From the IMG/VR virus record IMGVR_UViG_3300006847_000005, positions 1 through 50,673 of that record: a DNA stretch of 50,673 nucleotides. One strand, 5' to 3'. The notes under the pieces were generated by a model. It was not told where the DNA came from. It did not search any database and saw only the letters and a list, made by a program, of their open reading frames with translations. Each line of letters starts with the position of its first letter. Positions within the stretch are counted from its first letter, which is position 1. Shown piece after piece: positions 29,600-36,308 of the stretch. The position numbers and the translations under genes are program-made. This DNA comes from a virus.

Positions 29600-30501
29600 T
29601 ACAGATAGCTCCCGGTGTACGTAATCATCGCGGGTGTGCGAGTATCCTGCCTGCGCTTCTCGTCCGCTAGTTCCTGCTCGTAGTGACGACGGAGGAAGGT
29701 GGCTACCTGCACGGCGGTACCAATTGGGTTCTGGTCTACCTCTTCACCAACGTCGCTGGTGGCTACCGGCAGACGTGAGGGGTCCATGCCTCGGACCAGA
29801 CGCTCAGCCGCTCCGTAGACGATAGTTGCCCGAGCACTGTTCTCCAATCCGGTGTCAATGATTTCGGTATCCATGTCCGTAAACTCTGTAGGTGCATGGC
29901 GGTATACCACCTTAATAGTGTGGCCCGCATAGAGTCGGTGATCACGAATATCGATAGACACTCCGGTCGGGAATGTATCGGGGTCGGCATGACGGTTCAG
30001 TTCCCAATGGTGAATCACCGGCCACTCATTCGTGGGGATGATTTCCTTGAAACGAACCTCGACAATATCCTCTACCTCAGATGGTAGTTCGAAGGTGATC
30101 CAGATTGTATTCCACGTGAACTCAGTCTCGGCCTCGCCCCATAGATCAGGGTACAATCCCACCACGCACTCGTTGATCTTTCGCTTGATCAGATTGCGTG
30201 GAAAGATAGGCGACATCGTGAGTCGCGTGTTGGGGTCGTGGTCATCTGCCACGCTTCCCATGTAACCCCGTCCGTCAGGAGCGAGGGTTACGGTATTGCT
30301 TTCACCATCTACATTCAGAATGTAGATCATTTCATCGCCAAGTTCGGCGATACCCTCTCCGATGTTACTGGCGTCATTCACGACGAATGTAGTTTGCTCA
30401 TCGTCAACGGAGCCCTGCACATATGCACTGCGGCCCTGCTGTAGGCCATAGCCTTCCAGCATGAGCGACACTTCGTCAACAAGTTCGCGCAGTGTTGCCA
30501 T
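29599..30501 (-). CDS. Head-tail connector/tail adaptor-like protein
   Basis: 300 residues. Opens with a helical 'ATLRELVDEVSLMLEGYG', then a beta domain, and ends with helices (ARATIVYGAAERLVRG). Size and gene position between capsid genes and the fibre fit a podoviral adaptor (T7 gp11 role). Joined to the fibre gene by TAATG. Assignment rests on context. Confidence 0.6.
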   Translation of the reverse strand: MATLRELVDEVSLMLEGYGLQQGRSAYVQGSVDDEQTTFVVNDASNIGEGIAELGDEMIYILNVDGESNTVTLAPDGRGYMGSVADDHDPNTRLTMSPIFPRNLIKRKINECVVGLYPDLWGEAETEFTWNTIWITFELPSEVEDIVEVRFKEIIPTNEWPVIHHWELNRHADPDTFPTGVSIDIRDHRLYAGHTIKVVYRHAPTEFTDMDTEIIDTGLENSARATIVYGAAERLVRGMDPSRLPVATSDVGEEVDQNPIGTAVQVATFLRRHYEQELADEKRRQDTRTPAMITYTGSYL

Positions 30502-30504
30502 GCC

Positions 30505-31218
30505 TTAGTCCTCTTCAACAGTGGGAATGCACAGTTCGTAGCATACCTGTGGGGTGAGTGGTCCGGCGACCTCAGTCTTACCGACGTTGCGAATGTCGCG
30601 GAACCTTTCAATGGCGTTCGTGAGGCCCCGGTCTGCGTGGCCCTTCTTGTGAGTACCAAGACTCATTCCGAATCCACGCAGGGCTCGGGCTACGGTTTCA
30701 ACTTGACGACGGCCCTCTTCCGAGTCGGCCCTGCTATTCGCCTTAGCTGCCAGTTCGTTGAAACGCTTCCACGAAACCAGTCGAGCGTCCCTATAGCTGA
30801 ACTCTCGAATCACAGGCGGACGATACCACTTGTCGCGGGTACTGCCCACGAGGCCGTCACCGCCTGCTCGATACTCCGCGACTTGCGCCTTGGCACCACT
30901 CGATGCCTTGTCGTTACCGATCAAGATACCGTGCCAGTGACGTCCCCACAGTCCGAGGATCGTGGGGCGTGGCCAACCGGCGAAGTGTCCAAACTGTCGC
31001 AGGGCCTTGTTCTGCTTCCTGATACGGAGACGCCAGCGGAGGTCAACAGCGCCTCCACCATCATGTGTTCCGGCGCTCTGCGAAACTCCACCAGCGTTGT
31101 AGCTACCCTGCATGATGTCATTGCCGTACCCCAGGCGCTTCTCAGCGGCCAGTAGTGCGGCAATAGTCATGCGGTCTAGGGTGCTACCACGGAATGTGTA
31201 CTTTTCGTAGAGACTCAT
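30505..31218 (-). CDS. M15-like peptidoglycan peptidase
   Basis: 237 residues. SAGTHDGGGAVDL (H52, D59) and HWHGI (H96) match the zinc ligands of the D-Ala-D-Ala carboxypeptidase/M15 family, which cut wall peptides. After the catalytic ~110 residues comes a basic C-terminal region with a helix pair resembling a peptidoglycan-binding domain. It could be an endolysin or a virion lysin; a small TM protein two genes upstream offers a holin. Confidence 0.75.
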   Translation of the reverse strand: MSLYEKYTFRGSTLDRMTIAALLAAEKRLGYGNDIMQGSYNAGGVSQSAGTHDGGGAVDLRWRLRIRKQNKALRQFGHFAGWPRPTILGLWGRHWHGILIGNDKASSGAKAQVAEYRAGGDGLVGSTRDKWYRPPVIREFSYRDARLVSWKRFNELAAKANSRADSEEGRRQVETVARALRGFGMSLGTHKKGHADRGLTNAIERFRDIRNVGKTEVAGPLTPQVCYELCIPTVEED

Positions 31219-31493
31219 GCTCGAAACGCCTCTCCTGTCTTTTCAGAGATTTCTACTGCTGTCTGCACGTCGCTGGGCCACGTGGACTTGGGGTCAATGC
31301 CCTGCTCTCGTGCAGTACGATAGTCGGCCAGGTTCTTGTCCCAGCGCTTTTGTCGCGTAGCGTCATGACCCTTCCAGTCCTGACAGTAAGCAACCCTGAG
31401 GTTCTTCGCCCTCAGGCATTCACCGTAGGAATCATGGTCTTGGGTCAGGCAGCTAGCGGAGCAGTGCGTATTGCGCTGCGTAGTGCTTACCAC
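31215..31493 (-). CDS. Hypothetical Cys-containing protein
   Basis: 92 residues with four cysteines in the first third (HCSASCLTQ...GECLR...AYCQDW) and a charged helical remainder. GGGAGG five bases before the GTG sets the start. It overlaps the preceding membrane protein by 41 bases and the peptidase by four. Function unknown. Confidence 0.6.
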   Translation of the reverse strand: MVSTTQRNTHCSASCLTQDHDSYGECLRAKNLRVAYCQDWKGHDATRQKRWDKNLADYRTAREQGIDPKSTWPSDVQTAVEISEKTGEAFRA

Positions 31494-31593
31494 CGTCGCC
31501 TCCCTTGAAGTCTACGTCAAAGACCTTGGGCCAGAGAACGATAATCGCTAGCGCAACAAGAACTCCGATAAGGATGATGAGCCATGTAGGCAT
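31453..31593 (-). CDS. Small membrane protein
   Basis: 46 residues: N-terminal TM helix (about 4-21, WLIILIGVLVALAIIVLW) and a short polar tail. It lies one base after the upstream stop. Possible lysis or membrane-penetration factor near the M15-like peptidase. Confidence 0.6.
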   Translation of the reverse strand: MPTWLIILIGVLVALAIIVLWPKVFDVDFKGGDGGKHYAAQYALLR

Positions 31594-31594
31594 G

Positions 31595-32002
31595 TTAGTT
31601 GAACACTCCCTGTGCAATGCACGTGAGTTCGGGGGTTGTACCCAAAGTTCCAACCTGCTCCATTTGGAGCGTTACCGCATTCTGACGAGCGGCAACCACT
31701 ACGGGGATAACCCACATGTCAGAGAAGTTGGCAACCAATGGGATACGTGCGTAAAAGATGTCACTCTCATCGTCAGGGATACCGCCTGAGCCCTCAACCG
31801 ATACCGTTACTGACGGCGACCCGGAAGGGGCCGTCGTTCCACCGAACACTGATACGCACAGCGTACCGACGAATGTAGTCTGACGAGGAATAGAGAGGAC
31901 GGTCTGGCCAGTGGCGTCAGTGGCAGTCGAAGTGGAGACACCCCTGCCCCATACTGGCATGCCGCCTGTCTTAGTGGCGACTGGATTTGATTCGTTAGCC
32001 AT
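31595..32002 (-). CDS. Probable head decoration or minor structural protein
   Basis: 135 residues, beta-rich with Ser/Thr/Gly/Val-rich strands (TDATGQTVLSIPRQTTFVGT). It lies two genes after the capsid protein, where decoration or head-completion proteins are usual. No family recognised. TAATG overlap upstream. Confidence 0.5.
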   Translation of the reverse strand: MANESNPVATKTGGMPVWGRGVSTSTATDATGQTVLSIPRQTTFVGTLCVSVFGGTTAPSGSPSVTVSVEGSGGIPDDESDIFYARIPLVANFSDMWVIPVVVAARQNAVTLQMEQVGTLGTTPELTCIAQGVFN

Positions 32003-32277
32003 TATGTAATGTACTCTCCGAAGCCATCTGCCGTTAGGTCACTGGCTACTTGTGTGGTTACTGTGTATTCCCTGCCCTCGGCAAAGTGGTCCGTGCCCTC
32101 TTCGAGTACATCTAGTTCTTCCCACGTAGGCGCATACACGCGCACGTAATGGCCATTCCTCTTCACAATGGCAGCCGGGTGTGGCTGAGTGTAGAAGTTG
32201 AATGGCCGAAAGAATGGTTCGAATGGGGTGAGCGGCATCTTGAATGCAGCAGGAGGGACGGGCTTGAAAGCAGGCAT
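32002..32277 (-). CDS. Small head-region protein
   Basis: 91 residues: a Pro/Phe-rich N-terminus (MPAFKPVPPAAFKMPLTPF) and an acidic C-terminal domain. The ATG with AAGGAG four bases upstream is preferred over the in-frame GTG/ATG earlier. It directly follows the capsid gene and a strong hairpin. Confidence 0.6.
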   Translation of the reverse strand: MPAFKPVPPAAFKMPLTPFEPFFRPFNFYTQPHPAAIVKRNGHYVRVYAPTWEELDVLEEGTDHFAEGREYTVTTQVASDLTADGFGEYIT

Positions 32278-32291
32278 TGTTCTCCTTAAGG

Positions 32292-32317
32292 GGGGCGGGC
32301 CACACCGGACCCGCCCC
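32292..32317 (-). other. GC hairpin after the capsid gene
   Basis: GGGGCGGG pairs with CCCGCCCC, extended by CC/GG with one bulged base. There is no T-run. It lies 15 bases after the capsid stop and just before the next ribosome site, so it probably protects capsid mRNA or partly attenuates downstream transcription. Confidence 0.55.
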
Positions 32318-32331
32318 ACTCAAGTCTGGGG

Positions 32332-33315
32332 TTATGTCAGAGCCGTTGTCGAAACCGACGAAGTGGTCTCTGCTCGGTAGAGGCAAGCCTCACGGAAGCG
32401 ACCCCATCCGGCGTACGCGTGGTATCCGGCTGGACGGTGACGGTTGAACGCGTCTGTCACAGGACCAATGGTCATGTGCGGCTCAACCGCAACAGCCTCG
32501 GCCAGAGCCTCGGCAGCCAGAACCAGCGTGCGGTAAACAGTATCCGAACCGGTACCGTCGTTAGCTGTGTAACAACGGTTGCTGACTACGTAAGCCAGCC
32601 CCTCGTAGATACCAATGTTACCACGCCAGATGTTACCTGCGGCCTGGTACTCGTGAACCACACGCCATCCACCGACACCAGTCTCAGCACGAAGGTCGTG
32701 CTCGACGTGGGGGTGGATCAGGGCCACGTACTCGCCAGTGTCGCCCAGAGGGATCGCGTTGTTAGCGCGCATCTGGGTGCTGATGAAACGAGCGATCTTC
32801 GATGTGAAGACATCACCCGCCGCGTCAGCCACGGTGTTAGTAGGTCCTGTTGGAGTGGGAACACCCGCTGCGGAGTAAACGACGTTCGTTCCCTGACGGA
32901 GAACCGTCAGGACGCGCTTATCCACATCGTCAGCCATAGCTGCTGCCAGGTCCCGCGCAACAACCGCGTCAACGTCGGTGAACGACACTGTGCGCAGCTT
33001 GAAGGTTGGGATTACGATGTCACCGAACTCGGTGAGTGGGACATCGATGTAGGCAGCCTGCGGCAGAACGCGCGCAGTAGGCTGGTTGTACTCGTGCAGG
33101 TCTGTGTTAGACGCTGCGCCGAGGTAGGGGTTCATCGTGAAACGTACTAGAGGACCAGGGTTGTTCAGGTCCTCAGGCCCCTTCTTGACCGTTGCCGCAT
33201 TGCGGAACAACGGCTGGGAACGCAGTTCCCAGTTCAGAGCCATATCGTAGGCGTTCAGAACTGTCTGTACGCCAATCGAATCGGCATCGACTACTGACGT
33301 AAAGCCGTTAGCCAT
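32332..33315 (-). CDS. Major capsid protein, N4-gp56-like
   Basis: 327 residues. HK97-fold capsid proteins of the N4-gp56 family share this pattern: an extended N-arm, 'LRTVSFTDVDAVVARDLAAAMADDVDKRVL' (spine helix region), 'YVALIHPHVEHDLRAE' and a terminal 'GWGRFREACLYRAET'. It builds the icosahedral shell. It follows the scaffold-like gene by 42 bases; its ribosome site is weak for such an abundant protein. Confidence 0.8.
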   Translation of the reverse strand: MANGFTSVVDADSIGVQTVLNAYDMALNWELRSQPLFRNAATVKKGPEDLNNPGPLVRFTMNPYLGAASNTDLHEYNQPTARVLPQAAYIDVPLTEFGDIVIPTFKLRTVSFTDVDAVVARDLAAAMADDVDKRVLTVLRQGTNVVYSAAGVPTPTGPTNTVADAAGDVFTSKIARFISTQMRANNAIPLGDTGEYVALIHPHVEHDLRAETGVGGWRVVHEYQAAGNIWRGNIGIYEGLAYVVSNRCYTANDGTGSDTVYRTLVLAAEALAEAVAVEPHMTIGPVTDAFNRHRPAGYHAYAGWGRFREACLYRAETTSSVSTTALT

Positions 33316-33357
33316 GGTCGGTAGTCTTTCTAGTTAGAAGGGATATAAGCGAGCGCC

Positions 33358-33864
33358 TTATCCCGGTTGACCCTGCTGAATCTGATGCATGATCTGCCAG
33401 TACTCATCCCGCGAACCAGCCTGCGAGAGGCGGTCCAGGTCGGTCTGAGAGACGCTGGGCGGGGCACCCTGCGGTGCTCCGGTGGTAGCTGCCAGGTTCG
33501 CCTGATCCTGCTCTGAGAGCGTGGTCTCGGGCGCTGGCGGCTCCTCCTGTTGCTCTACTTCCTGCGTCGCCGTCTTGTTCAGGAGCGAACCGTTGGCCTC
33601 AAGCCAACTGTTCACACCATCCTTGTCGGTTACGGAATCAGGAACCAGAGCGATAGCGGCAGGATCGTAACCCGCCTCCCGTAGCACTCCGGACAATTCG
33701 AAGTTCCTAATCTTGGTCCTCAAGGTAGCGTTCTCTGACGCTAGCTCCTCGTTCTTAGCCTTAGTGCGCTCGGCGAATTCGCGCAACTGGCCCCCACTCG
33801 GCTGAGGATTTGGATTGGTCTCTTGCTCCGTATCATCCCAAAGATCAACGGTGTTGTCGCTCAT
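33358..33864 (-). CDS. Scaffolding-like protein
   Basis: 168 residues, acidic and largely disordered or coiled (REFAERTKAKNEELASENATL), with a Gln/Pro-rich C-terminal half. Composition and position just before the capsid gene are typical of scaffolds. ATG 33864 with GGGAGG six bases upstream is preferred over ATG 33891. Confidence 0.75.
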   Translation of the reverse strand: MSDNTVDLWDDTEQETNPNPQPSGGQLREFAERTKAKNEELASENATLRTKIRNFELSGVLREAGYDPAAIALVPDSVTDKDGVNSWLEANGSLLNKTATQEVEQQEEPPAPETTLSEQDQANLAATTGAPQGAPPSVSQTDLDRLSQAGSRDEYWQIMHQIQQGQPG

Positions 33865-33983
33865 AATGAGCCTCCCATAGAATATCGACATACCTCTCTA
33901 CCAAGCCTGGGGGTGCTTGGGAGGATGGTACTACCGGACTAGAGTACGCCCTCAACCGCCACCGGATAAGGCGGGAGGGGAAG

Positions 33984-34055
33984 TGGAGCTACACAGAATC
34001 GAACTGTGATCACCTGCTTGCAAAACAGGCATTCTGACCGTTGAACTACAGCCCC
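33984..34055 (-). tRNA. tRNA-Ala (TGC)
   Basis: Acceptor GGGGCTG/TAGCTCC (two G-U pairs), anticodon loop TTTGCAA, T-loop TTCGATT, discriminator A. Last tRNA of cluster 2. Confidence 0.9.
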
Positions 34056-34056
34056 G

Positions 34057-34130
34057 TAGCGGACTAGGGAATTGAACCCTACTCAACTGACTTATCAGAT
34101 CAGCGCTAGCAACCAGCTAGCCTGCCCGCA
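34057..34130 (-). tRNA. tRNA-Ile (GAT)
   Basis: Anticodon stem CTGAT/GTCAG with loop CTGATAA, T-loop TTCAATT, discriminator A. The acceptor TGCGGGC/GTCCGCT has a T-T mismatch at the first pair. Confidence 0.85.
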
Positions 34131-34131
34131 G

Positions 34132-34206
34132 TGACCCACGAGGGATTCGAACCCCCACCACCTAGGGTCTGAGCCTAGTGCCTCTGCCGAATTGGGCTAG
34201 TGGGCC
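34132..34206 (-). tRNA. tRNA-Leu (CAG), short variable loop
   Basis: Acceptor GGCCCAC/GTGGGTC, anticodon stem CTAGG/CCTAG with loop CTCAGAC, T-loop TTCGAAT, discriminator A. The variable region is only about five bases, whereas bacterial tRNA-Leu normally has a long arm. The isotype rests on the anticodon. Confidence 0.8.
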
Positions 34207-34211
34207 TTGCG

Positions 34212-34295
34212 AGGTAAGCGGAGGTCCTGATCCCCATTCCCGAAGGAACCATCCGGCTAGCAACCGGAGTGTGGCACTCGCCACATTCACCTACC
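34212..34295 (-). tRNA. tRNA-Ser (GCT)
   Basis: Acceptor GGTAGGT/GCTTACC, anticodon stem TCCGG/CCGGA with loop TTGCTAG, long variable arm closed by TTCG, as expected for Ser. The T-arm is weak (loop ATCAGGA). Confidence 0.83.
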
Positions 34296-34296
34296 A

Positions 34297-34370
34297 TGGA
34301 GCCGCAAGTAGGAATCGAACCCACGTCTACTGTTTACAAGGCAGCAGCTTTACCATTAAGCTATAGCGGC
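34297..34370 (-). tRNA. tRNA-Thr (TGT), CCA encoded
   Basis: Acceptor GCCGCTA/TTGCGGC with one T-T mismatch, D-arm GCTT/AAGC, anticodon loop CTTGTAA, T-loop TTCGATT. CCA follows the discriminator in the DNA. Confidence 0.82.
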
Positions 34371-34371
34371 A

Positions 34372-34458
34372 TGGAGGAAGGTAGAGGGTTCGAACCCCGC
34401 CCCAAACGGAGCCCCCGGTATTCGACACCGGTTGCGCGCCACTCGCACAGTACCTTCC
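34372..34458 (-). tRNA. tRNA-Ser (CGA), CCA encoded
   Basis: Perfect acceptor GGAAGGT/ACCTTCC, anticodon stem CCGGT/ACCGG with loop GTCGAAT, long variable arm, T-loop TTCGAAC, encoded CCA. Confidence 0.9.
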
Positions 34459-34507
34459 GGAGCATCGCCTTTTGATAGGTAGGTGGAGGCGACACTAAAA
34501 CCACCAG

Positions 34508-34579
34508 TGGGTCATATAGGATTCGAACCTATATCTTCCGGGTAAGAGCCGGATGTTCTCGCCATTATACTAATGACCC
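34508..34579 (-). tRNA. tRNA-Lys (CTT)
   Basis: Perfect acceptor GGGTCAT/ATGACCC, anticodon stem TCCGG/CCGGA with loop CTCTTAC, T-loop TTCGAAT, discriminator A. About 50 bases of non-tRNA spacer separate it from tRNA-Ser. Confidence 0.92.
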
Positions 34580-34584
34580 GTGCG

Positions 34585-34655
34585 TACCACATAGGGGGAA
34601 CGATCCCCTGCTTTCAGGTTGAGAGCCTGACGTGCTGCCATTACACCAATGCGGC
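34585..34655 (-). tRNA. tRNA-Glu (CTC)
   Basis: Acceptor GCCGCAT/ATGTGGT, anticodon stem TCAGG/CCTGA with loop CTCTCAA, discriminator A. The T-loop (ATCGTTC) departs from the TTCRANN consensus. Confidence 0.83.
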
Positions 34656-34656
34656 T

Positions 34657-34733
34657 TGGAGCGGGTGACCGGATTCGAACCGGCTCTATCTGCTTGGAAG
34701 GCAGAGGTGCTTGTCCGTTAACACTACACCCAC
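34657..34733 (-). tRNA. tRNA-Gly (TCC), CCA encoded
   Basis: Acceptor GTGGGTG/CACCCGC, anticodon stem TCTGC/GCAGA with loop CTTCCAA, T-loop TTCGAAT, encoded CCA. Confidence 0.9.
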
Positions 34734-34734
34734 G

Positions 34735-34806
34735 CGCGACTGACGGGAGTTGAACCCGCACCTTCCACCTTGACAGGGTGGCGCTCTACCTTTGAGCTAC
34801 AACCGC
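34735..34806 (-). tRNA. tRNA-Asp (GTC)
   Basis: Acceptor GCGGTTG/CAGTCGC, D-arm GCTC/GAGC, anticodon stem CCACC/GGTGG with loop CTGTCAA, T-loop TTCAACT, discriminator G as usual for Asp. Confidence 0.92.
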
Positions 34807-34807
34807 T

Positions 34808-34883
34808 TGGCACTTCACCTAGGACTCGAACCTAGACTACGTGGTCCAGGGCCACGCGTGCTGCCGAATTACACCAGCGAAGT
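34808..34883 (-). tRNA. tRNA-Gln (CTG), CCA encoded
   Basis: Acceptor ACTTCGC/GTGAAGT, anticodon stem CGTGG/CCACG, T-loop TTCGAGT, discriminator G typical of Gln, encoded CCA. The loop CCCTGGA has C at position 33 instead of the near-universal U. Confidence 0.85.
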
Positions 34884-34887
34884 ACGG

Positions 34888-34961
34888 TCCGAGAGGCAGG
34901 ATTCGAACCTGCGGTCCCCTGGTCCCAAACCAGGTGCTTTGCCAAGCTAAGCTACACTCGG
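34888..34961 (-). tRNA. tRNA-Pro (TGG)
   Basis: Acceptor CCGAGTG/CTCTCGG with one T-T mismatch, anticodon stem CCTGG/CCAGG with loop TTTGGGA, T-loop TTCGAAT, discriminator A. Confidence 0.88.
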
Positions 34962-35010
34962 TAGGCCCCGTTCTTTTCTGTAGGGGGAACGGTGCTTATA
35001 AGACCCCTCG

Positions 35011-35082
35011 CTGGCCTGGTAGGATTCGAACCTACAACCATCACCTTAACAGGGTGCTGCGCTGCCATTGCGCCACAAGCCA
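35011..35082 (-). tRNA. tRNA-Asn (GTT)
   Basis: Acceptor TGGCTTG/CAGGCCA with U1-A72 as in Asn tRNAs, anticodon loop CTGTTAA, T-loop TTCGAAT, discriminator G. A ~50-base spacer with a CCGTTC/GAACGG stem follows it. Confidence 0.9.
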
Positions 35083-35083
35083 T

Positions 35084-35155
35084 TGGCACCAGAAGTAGGA
35101 GTCGAACCCACTGCTAACGGTTTTGGAGGCCGCTATGCTCCTCAGCATCTCTGGC
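35084..35155 (-). tRNA. tRNA-Trp (CCA), CCA encoded
   Basis: Acceptor GCCAGAG/TTCTGGT (G-U at both ends), anticodon loop CTCCAAA, T-loop TTCGACT, discriminator G, encoded CCA. First tRNA of cluster 2, about seven bases after the predicted transcription start. Confidence 0.87.
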
Positions 35156-35158
35156 ACG

Positions 35159-35180
35159 GTATGGTACTATTGTACCATAC
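35159..35180. promoter_or_regulatory. Perfect 22-bp palindromic operator
   Basis: GTATGGTAC-TATT-GTACCATAC: two 9-bp arms without mismatch. It covers the -10 box and start site of the tRNA cluster 2 promoter, the classic position for a repressor. A related GTATGAC/GTCATAC dyad lies upstream of the terminase gene. Confidence 0.75.
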
Positions 35181-35197
35181 GTTTATTCAGTTGTCAA
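35169..35197 (-). promoter_or_regulatory. Consensus sigma-A promoter of tRNA cluster 2
   Basis: On the minus strand TTGACA (35197-35192), 17-nt spacer, TACAAT (35174-35169), initiating near 35162. It sits between the internal-protein genes and the tRNAs. Confidence 0.88.
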
Positions 35198-35201
35198 GTA
35201 T

Positions 35202-35357
35202 TTACTTCTTCTTTTTCATAGGAGTCTTGCGCCGCTTGCGGGACTTCTTGGCGGCGGCGTTACTGATCCTCGCCGCCGACTCCTTGGACTTCCCTGCCTT
35301 GCGAAGCCCCTCGTACATCGCGGGCTTCTTGATCGAGGCGTACTTCTTACCTGGCAT
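35202..35357 (-). CDS. Small basic protein, SKExAARISNA family
   Basis: 51 residues: MPGKKYASIKKPAMYEGLRKAGKSKESAARISN... ending in a Lys/Arg-rich tail. The MPGK...Y..LR..GKSKE.AARI.NA pattern is a recurrent small family in actinobacteria and their phages, of unknown function and probably nucleic-acid-binding. ATG 35357 matches the family start, although no ribosome site is visible. Confidence 0.65.
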   Translation of the reverse strand: MPGKKYASIKKPAMYEGLRKAGKSKESAARISNAAAKKSRKRRKTPMKKKK

Positions 35358-35453
35358 GGCAGGTGCAGCCACAGTGACAGTGTACCACACTGCAATGACA
35401 GTGTGTGTGACTATGTGTGGTTGTCGTGATCCCGCCGTGTGAGTGATTGTCCA

Positions 35454-36308
35454 TTAGTACTGACCTGCCGTATCTGTCTCGGTTGGAACATATCCTGAGC
35501 GTCCTGCGAAAGCTGCCTGCTCGCTGCCAACCAGTCGGCGGCGAGTCTTTTGAGCACCCTCCTCGCCGAAGAATGTCTCACGCTCGGCCTCTTCAATGCC
35601 GTAGTCCTCACCGTAAATCTGGGCCAGGTTGGCCAGGCTGTCGAGACTCTGTGCGATCTGCGAGTAGCCGCTGGCTGCCTGATCAGCGGTCACACCGGCC
35701 TCCTGTAGGCGCTCAAAGCGCTTGGCCTCGAACTCACCCCCGACACCCGACCTGCGGGCGGCAGCGGCGATTTCAACGACCTGCATCTGCTTCTCTAGGA
35801 TAGGCATAGCACGCTTCGGGTCGAGGAAGTGGGCAGCGATGTCGCCTGATCCCACTCCGTAGAGGTCCCTGAGCATGTTGCGCTCTACCGGACTTGACTG
35901 CTCGGCCATGACGACAGCGGCCTTAGCCCTGTCGTACAGTTCCGTGTAGTCGATCCCGTTCGCCATGTAGCGAACGAAGTCCTGCGGCTGGTCGTAGAAC
36001 CCCGAAGGTAGTCCAGCAGTCTCAAGGGCTCGGTGATAATTGTCCTCAAGTTCGAGATACTGCGCCTCTGAGATTGCATTGTAACCCTGATTCTCTAGCG
36101 CCTGCATGCCGGGGAAGCGCCTCTTGTACCGGTCGGACTGCCGTACCTTGTAGAGCAGTTCAGAACCGGTCACACCATCCTTGGCCCAGCGGATAACCTC
36201 GTCGGCAAGACCTTCCAGACCGTACGTCTGGAACATGTTGACGAGAGCCTGGGCCGCTGGCCCTAGACGCTTTGGCTTAGGCTTGGGCTTGGGGCGACGG
36301 ACTGCCAT
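35454..36308 (-). CDS. Internal virion (ejection-type) protein candidate
   Basis: 284 residues, mostly helical, with basic N-terminus (RRPKPKPKPKR). 'GLADEVIRWAKDGVTGSELLYKVRQSDRYKRRFPG' parallels 'GLYDIFQQAVKHSWSAARFRAEVMDSQWYKHHSD' in the neighbouring 313-aa protein, so the two share a helical module. Located in the run of large helical proteins behind the portal; a role as internal core or ejection protein is inferred. Confidence 0.55.
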   Translation of the reverse strand: MAVRRPKPKPKPKRLGPAAQALVNMFQTYGLEGLADEVIRWAKDGVTGSELLYKVRQSDRYKRRFPGMQALENQGYNAISEAQYLELEDNYHRALETAGLPSGFYDQPQDFVRYMANGIDYTELYDRAKAAVVMAEQSSPVERNMLRDLYGVGSGDIAAHFLDPKRAMPILEKQMQVVEIAAAARRSGVGGEFEAKRFERLQEAGVTADQAASGYSQIAQSLDSLANLAQIYGEDYGIEEAERETFFGEEGAQKTRRRLVGSEQAAFAGRSGYVPTETDTAGQY

